Virus record (IMG/VR): IMGVR_UViG_3300036791_001063
Coordinates: 1-36,728 of that record
Direction: 5' to 3' (one strand)
Source of the DNA: a virus
DNA: 36,728 nucleotides
Positions 8,392-16,869 of the stretch are shown one piece after another. A program made the position numbers and the translations under genes. Position 1 is the stretch's first letter. Each line of letters opens with the position of its first letter. Under the pieces are notes generated by a model. The model ran no database searches and was not told the origin of the DNA. It saw nothing but the letters and a program-made list of their open reading frames with translations.

Positions 8392-11300
8392 ATGGCGCCG
8401 CCGCTGACAGGCGTCTGGCTGCACATCGCGCAGCTCGTCGCCCAAGCGAAAGCGACGCAGGCGAAAACGGGCAAGCCCGCATTCCCCTCGCCGGCGCGTG
8501 GCGTCACGGGCGGCGTGTCGGCGGCGAAGCCCGCACCGGCGCGCGGTGTCGCGGGAGGCTACCGGCCACCACCGCCGCCGCGGCCTGCGTCGCCGCCGCG
8601 GCCTGCTCCAATCGTCGGCAAGGTGTACGCACCGGGCCGCTCGTTCGGTCCCGTCGCCGGCAAGGTGCAGGTGCCGGTCGTGCCTGCGAAGGCGCCGAAG
8701 GCGGCGGTGGCAATTCCGACGAGGCCGCCCCTGGTGAGAGTGCCGGTGACGCCGCAAGCACGACTGCGGATGATCCGAGCAGCCACGCCGAAGCCGCCCG
8801 CGATGCCGAAGGCTCCGAAGGGCATGCCGCTACGGGTGGTGACTCCCAACGGGCCGGGACTGCTGCCGACGACGAGTCGCTACGACCCGAGCTCCGGCTC
8901 GTGGATATCGGATGCGGCGGTCACGCGCATGCTGAATCTGGGGCTCTCGGCAAGCAAGGCGACGGGCAAGACCATGATCGCGCTGCCGCCGCCGGTGCGG
9001 GTGCTGCCACGCGGCACGCAGTCGACGCCCGCGATCTGGAACCCCTACCAGAGCCGCTATCTCAACTCGAAGGAGATGGACCAGGCGCGCAGCCAGATGC
9101 TGGCGACCGGGCGCAACCCGGTGATCGGCGGCCGCACGCTGCCGGTTCCGCGCAACGTCTACAACTACTGGACGACACCGAAGCCGGGCGGCGGCATCGG
9201 CGGCGACATTCGCTCGGCGACGAACTGGCTGGCGCAGGCCGGCATGACTGGCGGTAACTGGCTTGGCACGGCAGCCGCGAACGCGGTCGGCACGACCGGC
9301 GCCGAGGCAGCCAAGATCGCGCAGACGTTGACGCCGAGCTTCGGCAAGGGTCCCGGCGGCGGCGCCGGCAAGGGACCGCCGATCGCGACCGGCATCACGC
9401 CTGCAGCGGCGATCCTCGAGGGCCGCAAGCTGGTCCAGAGCGGCGTCAGACAGATCGTGAGCTCGACGGCCGAGGCGGTACCGAGCGCGTACTTCGTCGG
9501 CCAGGCAGCACGCCAGGCGGTCGAGGGAGACCCGACGCAGCTCGACTCGATCCTCAAGCAGCAGTGGGACGCGCTGACGACCGCGAAGGGCTGGGAGCAG
9601 AACTGGGCGAACAACATTCTGCTGCTGCGTGGCCTGTGGGACGCCGGCACGGCTGGGGCGCTGCGCTTCAGGCGCGTCGTGAGCGCGATGCCGGCCGCGC
9701 AGCGCGAGATGGTCGGCGGCATCTTCCGCGGCGGTCCGATCGGCAAGCTAGTGGAGCTGCCGCCGGCGGGTGGCGAGCGCTCGCCGCTCGTGATCAAGCA
9801 GGGCACGGAGATTCCGCGCCAGTCATGGGCGCTGGGGCGAGCGAAGCGGCGCGCGCAGATGCTGCGGGGCGCACCCTGGTATCGCAAGGCGCTGCGCTTC
9901 GGGCCGGTCCGCGACAACCCGATGGTCAACGCGAAGGGCGAGGCGACCGGCGTCTACCACCAAGTCGTCAAGCACCTCAACGACTTCATGGTCGGACGCG
10001 ACCACACCGATCTGCGCCACGGCCGCCAGGCGATCCAGGCCGAAGCGCTCAACCGCATCACGGACACGCGCTCGAGCGCGCGCTGGCAGGCCGCGAAACG
10101 GCACGCGCTCAACCCCTTAGAGCCGCTGTTGCACCCGATCATGAACGGGGCGGACCTGCAGAGCCTGATCGCACAGGGCGCGATCAGGGCGAACCGTGGC
10201 AGGGCCATCTTGGAGGCCGACATCCGCAAGGTCAGGGATATCTTCGCCAAGGAGCAGCACAAGCCGGGCTCCGTCGAGGAGCAGATCCAAGCGCACAATG
10301 TCAACGTGCTCGAGGGGCTGCTGCACAATGACCAGTTCCTCGACCATCCGATGGACGTGCTGAATGCGGCGCGTCAGCAGGCGCGCGCGATGAACCCGAT
10401 GAAGGACGAGATGGTCGACCGCGGCCTCTTGAACGGGGCGGCCGGCGATCGTGCGCCGCTGCAGCCATTCCAGTATGTGCAGCAGGACGCGCGCATGGGC
10501 TTGACGCCGGAGGGACGGCTGTACGAGCGCGCGAACGCGGACTACCAGCAGGCGCGCCAGGAGTGGCTGCAGGCGCGCAACAGCCTCTGGCGCGGCGTCC
10601 ACGGAGGACCGAGGGTGCGTGTCGAGTCGTCGTCGAACATCAAGGGTCTGCGGATCGTCGCCGAGAACGCGCAGGCGAAGATGGCGAAGGCGCTGGAGTA
10701 CCGCAACGGCCTCGAGAAGCAGGGCTTCAAGGGCCAGGAGGGCATGATCCACCCGGACAGCTACCCGGACCTCGTGGTCCACAAGGGCCGCGCCGGTCAG
10801 CCGCACGAGCGCGCCGGCGAGGTCGTCACGAACGAGGAAACGCACGCCGCGATGCGCGGCGAGGGCATCGATCCGGCGGACGTGACGCATGTGTCGCACC
10901 GGGCGATGACGGACGAGCAGGCGGCGTACGGCAGCATGACGCGGCTGCCGCTGGCGGCGACCAAGCGCCGCACGATGGCGTCGTTCGCAGGCGGCCTGAT
11001 CGACATTTCCCACAACGCGCTCGTGAACCAGCACATGGCGATGTGGCAGAAGATCGCGCGCACCGATCACATCGTTAGCTTCATCCGCGAGTTCGGGCTG
11101 CCGGCGAGCCCGACGAACGCGGCATTCCGGCTGCTGAAGCAGGCGCGCGACGCGGCCAACAGCAACGAGTTCAAGGACGCGCACGGGATCCCGCACAACG
11201 TCGAGCTGACGGTCATGCGCGGCCCGCCCGAATACGCGACCCACATGCAGGCAGCCGCACTGAACCGGCAGATCCTGCAGAATCGCAACCTCGCCGACGT

Positions 11301-12846
11301 CGGCCAGCACGAGGAGGACTTGCTGCCCAACGAGGCGGACGCGACACCGTTGACGGCGGCTGAGGCTGCGACGCACGGCGCCGGCGACCAGGCGGCCGGT
11401 CCGTGGGTTGTCGTGATCAAGTCGGCGCTCGACAACGAGCTGCAGCACGAGCGCGCGACCGGCTACAACTTCATCCGCGGCGTCGGCGACATCTCGAGCC
11501 GCTTCCGGATGGCGGTGCTGCCGTGGTCGCCGCGCGCTGTTGTCGGCGCTCCGATCGAGACCGGGATCCGGGCGCTGCCGGCGGTCGGCGGCAACCCGTT
11601 GGGGTTGGCGCGTGGCTGGCGCTATGCGGGCAACGTGGCGCGCGAGTCGAGGTTTGAGAAGCGGGGACGGGTGACTGTGCCCGTGAGAGTACGCAAGGCG
11701 CCCGTAGCCGGTTACGGGGTGCGCGGCACGCTCGAGAACATGAGCATCGACGACGCGAGCAGCCCCAAGGCTCAGAAGCTCGCGAAGCAGGCGCTGCGGG
11801 GAATCCAGGCCGACATCGGCGTCGGCAACTACGGCGGCCAGGCGCTGCGCGACGTCTACCACGTCCCCGATAAGCGCTACCAGGGCCCGATCGTGGACAA
11901 GAGTCGGGCCGCCTCGGAGCTCATTCGCCGTCTGCCGGGGCCCGGACATCTCGTTAAGTACTTCACGGCGTCATCGAAGAACGTCCTGGCAGCCACGCGG
12001 CGGTTCTGGGAGATCCAAGGCAACCGGGCCGTGTATGGCCACCGCATGCTGCAGACGGCGCAGGAGCAGTTCCCCGAGAAGACGATGCGTGACCAGATGC
12101 GGGCGATGACACCGGCGATCACGGATCTGCTCGAGCACGGCAAGATGAACACGCCGGCGCAGCACGCGGCAATGGCGGAGATGGAGCGCGCGATGGGCAA
12201 GTACGCGAACCAGGGTCCGCTGATGCGCGGCATCCTGAACTTCGCGCCGTTCCTGAGCTGGACGCTGAACTCGTACAAGTTCCTCTTTGCGGTATTGCCG
12301 TCCGACCATCCTCTGCTGACGGGCCTGCTGGCGGCGGCGAACACGGCGACGGCGCAGCAGCGTGCCGCGGCCGGCTTCGGCGGGCCGGGCCAACGAGGCG
12401 AGGTGCCGGGCTACGAGGAGTCGGGGCTGCCGCTGCCGGGCAACAAGGTCGCGACGACGTTCGGCTACTACGGGCCGTCCAGCGCAGTCGGTGACTTTCC
12501 GTCGTCGTTCACGAGCCAGGTGCTGCCGTGGGCGCAGCCGGCGATCCTCGCGGCCGGCGGTGTCGACTACACGTTCCGGGTTCCGAAGAACGCGCAGGGC
12601 AAGCGTGTCCCGCTGAGCTTGTGGGACCGGGTCGTGCTCGGCTTCACGAGCACGGTCAACGCTGCGGTACCGGGCGCCGAGCCGATCACGCGGCTGATCC
12701 AGAATCCCGGCAGCTTCCTGAACCCGTTCGGGATTCGCGCTGCGTATCCGGCGATCACGCCGAAGAAGCCCGGCGGCAGCTCGGGCTTCAGCACCGGCAG
12801 CGGCTTCAGCTCGGGCTTCAGCAAGGGCAGCGGCTTCGGCGGATGA
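8392..12846 (+). CDS. Giant internal/ejection-type virion protein
   Basis: The product has 1484 residues; ATG 8392 directly follows the previous TAG. Residues about 20-150 are Pro/Ala/Lys-rich and probably disordered. The middle (about 200-1150) is mixed helical. A Trp/Phe-rich, partly hydrophobic section (about 1260-1320, including NFAPFLSWTLNSYKFLFAVL) could insert in a membrane. The last 25 residues are a Gly/Ser/Phe repeat (SGFS, GSGF units). Size, position before the wall hydrolase and the late hydrophobic segment fit ejection proteins that form a conduit through the envelope. No catalytic motif was recognised, and the functional call is inference. Confidence 0.7.
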   Translation: MAPPLTGVWLHIAQLVAQAKATQAKTGKPAFPSPARGVTGGVSAAKPAPARGVAGGYRPPPPPRPASPPRPAPIVGKVYAPGRSFGPVAGKVQVPVVPAKAPKAAVAIPTRPPLVRVPVTPQARLRMIRAATPKPPAMPKAPKGMPLRVVTPNGPGLLPTTSRYDPSSGSWISDAAVTRMLNLGLSASKATGKTMIALPPPVRVLPRGTQSTPAIWNPYQSRYLNSKEMDQARSQMLATGRNPVIGGRTLPVPRNVYNYWTTPKPGGGIGGDIRSATNWLAQAGMTGGNWLGTAAANAVGTTGAEAAKIAQTLTPSFGKGPGGGAGKGPPIATGITPAAAILEGRKLVQSGVRQIVSSTAEAVPSAYFVGQAARQAVEGDPTQLDSILKQQWDALTTAKGWEQNWANNILLLRGLWDAGTAGALRFRRVVSAMPAAQREMVGGIFRGGPIGKLVELPPAGGERSPLVIKQGTEIPRQSWALGRAKRRAQMLRGAPWYRKALRFGPVRDNPMVNAKGEATGVYHQVVKHLNDFMVGRDHTDLRHGRQAIQAEALNRITDTRSSARWQAAKRHALNPLEPLLHPIMNGADLQSLIAQGAIRANRGRAILEADIRKVRDIFAKEQHKPGSVEEQIQAHNVNVLEGLLHNDQFLDHPMDVLNAARQQARAMNPMKDEMVDRGLLNGAAGDRAPLQPFQYVQQDARMGLTPEGRLYERANADYQQARQEWLQARNSLWRGVHGGPRVRVESSSNIKGLRIVAENAQAKMAKALEYRNGLEKQGFKGQEGMIHPDSYPDLVVHKGRAGQPHERAGEVVTNEETHAAMRGEGIDPADVTHVSHRAMTDEQAAYGSMTRLPLAATKRRTMASFAGGLIDISHNALVNQHMAMWQKIARTDHIVSFIREFGLPASPTNAAFRLLKQARDAANSNEFKDAHGIPHNVELTVMRGPPEYATHMQAAALNRQILQNRNLADVGQHEEDLLPNEADATPLTAAEAATHGAGDQAAGPWVVVIKSALDNELQHERATGYNFIRGVGDISSRFRMAVLPWSPRAVVGAPIETGIRALPAVGGNPLGLARGWRYAGNVARESRFEKRGRVTVPVRVRKAPVAGYGVRGTLENMSIDDASSPKAQKLAKQALRGIQADIGVGNYGGQALRDVYHVPDKRYQGPIVDKSRAASELIRRLPGPGHLVKYFTASSKNVLAATRRFWEIQGNRAVYGHRMLQTAQEQFPEKTMRDQMRAMTPAITDLLEHGKMNTPAQHAAMAEMERAMGKYANQGPLMRGILNFAPFLSWTLNSYKFLFAVLPSDHPLLTGLLAAANTATAQQRAAAGFGGPGQRGEVPGYEESGLPLPGNKVATTFGYYGPSSAVGDFPSSFTSQVLPWAQPAILAAGGVDYTFRVPKNAQGKRVPLSLWDRVVLGFTSTVNAAVPGAEPITRLIQNPGSFLNPFGIRAAYPAITPKKPGGSSGFSTGSGFSSGFSKGSGFGG

Positions 12847-14072
12847 TCTCGCCGACGGCATCGCTCGGCGCGAAACAGATCGTGCTCGGCGCGATGGCGA
12901 AGCACGGGATCACGCCGGGTGCGGCGAACCGGGCGATCCAGTCGCCGGACTTCACCGTCAGCGTGCTGCACGCGATCGGGGCTCCGGTCACGCCGAATAC
13001 GACTGCGGCGCTGCAGGAATGGCAGCGCGCCGAGGGTGGCCCCCACGACAACCCGATGAACACGACGCTCGGTCAGGCTGGTGCGCAGGGTTCTGCGATC
13101 AAGGGTTACGGGTCGACGAACGCCGGCATCGACGCGACGGTGAAGACGCTCCAGAACGGTCTCTACCGCAACGTGATCAAGGCGTTTCAGAACAACCAGA
13201 GTCCAGCCCAGATCCGCCAGGCGATCATCAACTCGCCGTGGGATGTGAACCATTACTCCGGCACGGATTTCGCGAGAGGCCTGATCTCGGCGAAGGGCTA
13301 CTCGGCGCCTCCGGCGAAAGGAGTCCAGCCGCAGCAGCTGCAACAATCGAATCTGCTGTCGTTCCCGGCGCTGCCAGGAATCCCGAACATCCAGGCGATC
13401 AAGCTGCCGAACGATCAAGCGGCGACGCAGACACGGCTCGAGGCGCTGACCAGCATGCTGCGCGCGAATCCCGGCAAGGCGCTGACGACGAGCCAGCTCT
13501 TGCGCGCAGCCAGCCTACCGACGAGCGCGCAGGCAATGCCGACCGTGAACATCCCGAACCTGCCGAACCCGCCAGCGCCCCCGAACATCGGCAGTTCCAC
13601 GACGACCACTCCGCCGGCGACGAGCAAAGACCCGTTCGGTGGCCCGCTCGTCAAGCCCAACTTCTATGGTCACCCCGAGAACGTTTCGAGCAGCGTGCGG
13701 ACGCTGATCGCGCTGATGGAAACCAAGTTCCCTGGCTTGCAGGTCACCTCGACCCTGTCGGGCTCGCACGCCCAGGACTCCTACCACTACCGTGGCGAGG
13801 CCGTCGACATGGCCGGTCCGCCAGCAGTGATGAATCAGGCGGCGCAATGGATCATGAGCTCGGGGCTCTACCGTTCGCTGGTCGAGGCGATCCACAATGG
13901 CGGCGGCGGTCTCAGCGTCAAGAACGGCAAGATCGTGCCGTCGAGCTTTTGGGGAGCGCCAACGTGGGCGGAGCACGCCAACCACATCCATCTCGCGCTC
14001 ACGGGTACGATCGGCGGCTTGCACGTCCATCCGCAGACCGGGGCGGTGATCCCATACCGAACGCAAAAGTAA
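12843..14072 (+). CDS. Virion-associated peptidoglycan hydrolase: lysozyme-like plus M15-like peptidase domains
   Basis: The product has 409 residues; ATG 12843 overlaps the previous stop (ATGA). Residues about 50-150 carry a lysozyme-like pattern (W60-QRAEGG with E64 as candidate acid, NPMNTT, GYGSTNAGIDATVKTL). A Pro/Asn/Ala-rich linker runs to about 265. The C-terminal domain has the M15 peptidase signature S313-Y-H315-x2-G-x-A-x-D322 and, later, H381-I-H383, so H315, D322 and H383 are the expected zinc ligands. There is no signal peptide, as expected for a protein carried in the virion. Role: local cutting of glycan strands and peptide stems during DNA entry, with possible help in lysis. 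Confidence 0.85.
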   Translation: MISPTASLGAKQIVLGAMAKHGITPGAANRAIQSPDFTVSVLHAIGAPVTPNTTAALQEWQRAEGGPHDNPMNTTLGQAGAQGSAIKGYGSTNAGIDATVKTLQNGLYRNVIKAFQNNQSPAQIRQAIINSPWDVNHYSGTDFARGLISAKGYSAPPAKGVQPQQLQQSNLLSFPALPGIPNIQAIKLPNDQAATQTRLEALTSMLRANPGKALTTSQLLRAASLPTSAQAMPTVNIPNLPNPPAPPNIGSSTTTTPPATSKDPFGGPLVKPNFYGHPENVSSSVRTLIALMETKFPGLQVTSTLSGSHAQDSYHYRGEAVDMAGPPAVMNQAAQWIMSSGLYRSLVEAIHNGGGGLSVKNGKIVPSSFWGAPTWAEHANHIHLALTGTIGGLHVHPQTGAVIPYRTQK

Positions 14073-14140
14073 TCGGCCCCGCCCAAGAGGTTGTCGTCGC
14101 CTCGGAGCACGCGATCGAGCGCGCCCATGTCGCGGTGATC

Positions 14141-14578
14141 ATGTCGACGACGATGGAGGAAGCCGTCAGCCTGCTGCGCGCCCAAGGCCAGCCGTGCACG
14201 CCCGGCGTGCTGCGAGCCATGTGCACCGGTCCGTACGCCGAACGCTTCGAGAAGCGCCGGCTCGAGCTCGCGCCGGCGGTCGAAGCGAAGCTCGCGAACG
14301 ATCTGCTCGACAACGCGCGCCGCGCCCAGCTCGGCATGAAGCTCGCGGTCAAGCGCACGTACGAGAAGCTGAAGCGCGGCGAGATCGACGATCCTGCGCG
14401 GGCGGCGCGAGACCTGTCGCAGGTTGCGACACAGTCGATCGACAAGCGGCTCGCGATCCTGGGCCGCCCGACCGTCATCACCGAGCACCGTGACGTCGCC
14501 GAGATCATCCGTGCGCTCGAGGGATTGAAGGTCGCGCAGATCATCGACGGCACTGCCGAGGAGCTGCCCGCCACCTGA
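14141..14578 (+). CDS. Helix-rich protein, possible small-terminase-like DNA-binding protein
   Basis: The product has about 145 residues from ATG 14141. No good ribosome site is visible and GTG 14135 is an alternative, so the start is uncertain. The N-terminal part (EEAVSLLRAQGQPCTPGVLR) could be a helix-turn-helix. The body is Arg/Ala/Leu helical and ends with QSIDKRLAILGRPTVITEHR, a pattern I associate with phage small-terminase or HTH proteins (DK-L--GRPT). It sits between the tail hydrolase and the holin candidate, far from the large terminase at 35613, which weakens the terminase reading. Confidence 0.6.
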   Translation: MSTTMEEAVSLLRAQGQPCTPGVLRAMCTGPYAERFEKRRLELAPAVEAKLANDLLDNARRAQLGMKLAVKRTYEKLKRGEIDDPARAARDLSQVATQSIDKRLAILGRPTVITEHRDVAEIIRALEGLKVAQIIDGTAEELPAT

Positions 14579-14763
14579 TGAGCGCGGCGCGCAAGGTCGC
14601 CGTCCTGATCGGGCTCGGCGTGCTGATGCTGGTCGGCGCGATCATCGTCTGGTCGACGAGCCGCCAGGTCGACGTCGACATTCTCGCCGGGGTCGCAGTG
14701 CTCGGCGGGATCGCGTGCGTCGTGATCACGCTGCCGACGAACGGTTCTAACGGCAAGCGGTGA
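14578..14763 (+). CDS. Two-helix membrane protein, holin candidate
   Basis: The product has 61 residues; ATG 14578 overlaps the previous stop. Two hydrophobic segments (about 8-25, VAVLIGLGVLMLVGAIIVW; about 36-53, ILAGVAVLGGIACVVITL) are joined by a short charged turn, and the tail is basic. Size, topology and position, just before an intrinsic terminator and a secreted wall enzyme, fit a class II-type holin. Any small membrane protein would look the same, so the role is inference. Confidence 0.7.
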   Translation: MSAARKVAVLIGLGVLMLVGAIIVWSTSRQVDVDILAGVAVLGGIACVVITLPTNGSNGKR

Positions 14764-14821
14764 TAGCCTGCGGGCGGGCATCCCCTGCCCGGTGCATCCT
14801 CGAATTGAATAGCTGGACATT

Positions 14822-14850
14822 GAGCCTCGCGGTCGCCCGCGGGGCTCTTT
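14822..14850 (+). terminator. Intrinsic terminator closing the virion operon
   Basis: An 11-bp stem (GAGCCTCGCGG with CCGCGGGGCTC, one G-U pair) closes a TCGC loop at 14822-14847 and is followed by TTTCT. It lies 59 bases after the holin candidate. It should end, or greatly lower, transcription of the plus-strand virion operon. Confidence 0.85.
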
Positions 14851-14941
14851 CTACGTTCGCTGCTAGCCTCCCCCGCGCAGCCGCCGGTCAGCGGCTAGAC
14901 GGTCGAAGCACCGTACGGGGCGATAGAGGTCGTCCGAAACG

Positions 14942-15429
14942 ATGAGGAGGGACATGGGATTCTCCGACTCGCCATCACTCTCGTCGCCATCGCCGGCGGC
15001 GTTCATAAGCACCACGACGTCCACTGCGGCCGCAACCACGCGTGCATCGAGCACGTAGCGCGCCGCGCCTGTAGAGCCAACCCGCAGGATCGCCACCATT
15101 GTCGGGAGGTCGCGCGCGAGCGCTGGCGCCACCGGCCACACCTGACGACACGGGTACAGACACCCGCCCCAGCGCCGAGCTCGAGCTTCGACGCGTGCGT
15201 CGCGTTCCGCGAATCCTCGGGCAACCCCGACGCGATCGGCGACGGCGGCGTCTACTGGGGCAGCTACCAGTTCGACGCCGCGACCTGGGCTGAGGCGACC
15301 GCCGCGATGGGCGTCAGCTGGCCTTGGGGAGCCAGTCCTCCGGGGGAGCAGACCGCCGTGTTCGACTACTGGTCGGCACGGCATCCGGAGGCGTGGCCTC
15401 TGACGATCCCTGCGTGCGGCGGAGCCTGA
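14942..15429 (+). CDS. Secreted Rpf/lysozyme-like wall enzyme with broken or non-standard start
   Basis: Frame 1 reads an N-terminal hydrophobic stretch (ILRLAITLVAIAGG), a Cys/His/Arg-rich spacer, a TPAPAPSSS linker, and a domain FDACVAFRESSGNP...GGVYWGSYQF...TWAEA, ending at TGA 15427-15429. The domain matches resuscitation-promoting-factor/transglycosylase-like enzymes, with E of FRESSG as candidate catalytic acid. No ATG, GTG or TTG occurs in this frame before 15307. ATG 14942 and 14954 are in another frame; one extra G in the run at 14956-14958 would join ATG to this frame as MRRDMGILRL. The alternative is an ATT start at 14959, six bases after GGAGGG. Role: wall cutting at lysis, exported by its own leader. 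Confidence 0.65.
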
Positions 15430-15583
15430 CCTGGATCGCCCACAGATGCAGGTCCATTGCGCTCGGTGCGTCACCAGTGTTCGGGTCGATGATCCCGCAC
15501 TCGCGCTCGAGCGTGATGTTCTGGCGCATCAGGTCGTAATCGCGGCGCTCCGCCTCGGTCAACAGGCCGGCGAAGTCATCCAA
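15314..15583 (-). CDS. Small unknown protein, last gene of the minus-strand DNA-metabolism operon
   Basis: The product has 89 residues (MDDFAGLLTEAERRDYDLMR), with an acidic/Arg-rich helical start and a Pro/Ser-rich tail. The ATG at 15583 overlaps the end of the gene above by 8 bases. Its 3' end runs 116 bases into the plus-strand Rpf-like gene, antisense to that gene's catalytic-domain end. No family recognised. Confidence 0.6.
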   Translation of the reverse strand: MDDFAGLLTEAERRDYDLMRQNITLERECGIIDPNTGDAPSAMDLHLWAIQVRLRRTQGSSEATPPDAVPTSSRTRRSAPPEDWLPKAS

Positions 15584-15851
15584 CGCCGCAGCGCCCAGTG
15601 TTGTTGCGGTACCAGTACGGCACCGGCGGATCGGTCAGCCACGTCACCCCTAACGCCATGTCCGGCAGCGCCGGGAACCGCTCGAAGCCTCGCAGCAGAC
15701 ACGCGCACACGCGCTTCGACCCCTGGATGTTGCCGTTCGGGTTCTCGCACGCGCGCAGGAACGTGTTCTGCGCCGGGTGCGGCCACATCATCACTGCGAC
15801 CACAGACAGGGCGATCAACGAGTCGAGCCCGCGACGGGGATGGCGTATCAC
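15576..15851 (-). CDS. Small exported Cys-containing protein, unknown
   Basis: The product has about 91 residues if read from GTG 15851 (MIRHPRRGLDSLIALSVVAV). A basic start is followed by one hydrophobic helix (about 11-24), which looks like a signal peptide or membrane anchor. Then come AQNTFLRACENPNGN and KRVCACLLRGFER, a C-x(n)-C-x-C pattern that I associate with small secreted actinobacterial proteins (FL-ACE ... CAC-L--FE). No strong ribosome site is visible, and the longer frame reaches 15986. Being next to the Rpf-like enzyme, it may act at the envelope. Confidence 0.55.
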   Translation of the reverse strand: MIRHPRRGLDSLIALSVVAVMMWPHPAQNTFLRACENPNGNIQGSKRVCACLLRGFERFPALPDMALGVTWLTDPPVPYWYRNNTGRCGVG

Positions 15852-15896
15852 GGGCTCGACTACGGAGGTAGCCGTTCGAGTGTAGCCCGATGAGTG

Positions 15897-15947
15897 GGGG
15901 GGCGAGATTCCCCCCGCTCCGGGTCGCACGGTTCGACCTCGCCCCCC
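15897..15947. other. Strong inverted repeat between minus-strand genes
   Basis: GGGGGGCGAG (15897-15906) pairs perfectly with CTCGCCCCCC (15938-15947). Inside is a second small hairpin, GTCG-CACGGTT-CGAC (15923-15937). The element lies in the 163-base gap between the 16015 stop and the 15851 start, and no T run follows on either strand. It is probably an RNA structure for attenuation, processing or stability. The rest of the gap shows nothing recognisable. Confidence 0.6.
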
Positions 15948-16014
15948 AGGCCGGTTCCTATCCGGCCATCGGCCCGTGCTCCGCACCTTGGCGCCAGGCG
16001 CAGCGGGTCGATAC

Positions 16015-16143
16015 TTACGGAGTCGTCGAAGGCTGCTGCGGCTGCTCGGTCGGCCGCTCAGCTTCCCGCTCCTCTTCGAGCTCGTCCTCTTCCTCCTCGG
16101 TCAGATCCTCTTGAGGCTCGGGCTGTGGTACGGGCTCGGTCAT
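16015..16143 (-). CDS. 42-residue acidic protein
   Basis: ATG 16143 overlaps the stop of the upstream gene (ATGA). The product is 42 residues, with a core of Glu and Asp (LTEEEEDELEEEREAER) between Pro/Gln-rich ends. It is too short to place in a family. A highly acidic peptide could mimic DNA, but that is only a guess from composition. Confidence 0.55.
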   Translation of the reverse strand: MTEPVPQPEPQEDLTEEEEDELEEEREAERPTEQPQQPSTTP

Positions 16144-16373
16144 GGCGTCCTCTCTACGGTTTCCCTGGGGTCGCCAGTGAGGCTACACGGCAGTCGTTCG
16201 ACCCGCCCGCTCGTCATCAGCAGCGCCTCGACACCTGAGCGGTAGCGCAGCACCGGCAGTCCGTAGCGAACGCCGACGACCCTGACGCCGCCGCCGCGCT
16301 TCGCGATCTTGTCGAGCGCGACCGACATGCTGACCGTGAAGATCGGCGCGTAATCGTTATCGTCAGCGGCCAT
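16140..16373 (-). CDS. Small unknown protein
   Basis: The product has 77 residues from ATG 16373 (MAADDNDYAPIFTVSMSVAL), with a central basic segment IAKRGGGVRVVGVRYG and a Leu/Arg-rich end. Its start codon lies on the same CATG palindrome as the start of rusA on the other strand, so the two genes diverge with no space for separate leaders. No family recognised. Confidence 0.6.
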   Translation of the reverse strand: MAADDNDYAPIFTVSMSVALDKIAKRGGGVRVVGVRYGLPVLRYRSGVEALLMTSGRVERLPCSLTGDPRETVERTP

Positions 16374-16869
16374 GCTGTACCTCAGGGTAGACGGCAGTCC
16401 TGTCGCCGCCGGACGGCCGCGCTGGAATCGCGCGTCGGGACGCCCGTACAATCCGCCAGCGAACGCGGCCTGGAAGGACGCTGTGATTGTCGCGTATGAC
16501 CGTCAGCATCCAGCGTCGCCGCGGCCGCTGTTCACGCTCGGCACGCCGGTCGGGCTGACCGCGCGGCTCGTGTTTCCACGTCCTGTCAGCCACTATGGGA
16601 CGGGCCGCAACGCCGGCGTCGTGAAGCCATCCGCCCCACACTGGCACACCGGCCGGCCGGATCTCGACAACATTCTGAAGCTCGTCACCGACGCCTTGCA
16701 CGGTCGCATCTTCGCGAACGACTCGCAGATCGCGAAGATCGCCGAGATCGAGAAGCTGTACGCCGACTCGGGCGAGGCGCCGTGCACGGAGCTGTGGTTC
16801 TGGGAGCAGCGCGATCGTGGTGTCGGGCACCAGTTCGAATTGGTCGATCACGAGAACTCGTCGTCGTGA
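16372..16869 (+). CDS. rusA: RusA-like Holliday-junction resolvase
   Basis: The product has 165 residues from ATG 16372. The start MLYLRVDGSPVAAGRPR fits RusA N-termini. The signature RPDLDNILKLVTDAL...FANDSQI gives acidic residues D97, D99 and D117 and lysine K103, with the spacing of E. coli RusA D70, D72, D91 and K76. It acts as a dimer that cuts Holliday junctions, here probably to resolve recombination intermediates made with the ERF and exonuclease proteins, or branched DNA before packaging. It is the only plus-strand gene inside a minus-strand operon, and its 3' end overlaps the convergent gene by 22 bases. Confidence 0.9.
   Translation: MLYLRVDGSPVAAGRPRWNRASGRPYNPPANAAWKDAVIVAYDRQHPASPRPLFTLGTPVGLTARLVFPRPVSHYGTGRNAGVVKPSAPHWHTGRPDLDNILKLVTDALHGRIFANDSQIAKIAEIEKLYADSGEAPCTELWFWEQRDRGVGHQFELVDHENSSS

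Noticed and set aside
10117-11949. 610-codon antisense frame
   Set aside because: Opposite to the 1484-residue gene, with no motif, no ribosome site and noise-like composition.
14141-14578. Firm small-terminase call
   Set aside because: Only a weak C-terminal pattern supports it, and it is far from the large terminase; kept as a possibility.
14760-14945. GTG-started 61-residue frame after the holin candidate
   Set aside because: It reads straight through the strong terminator at 14822-14850, has no ribosome site and has shapeless composition.
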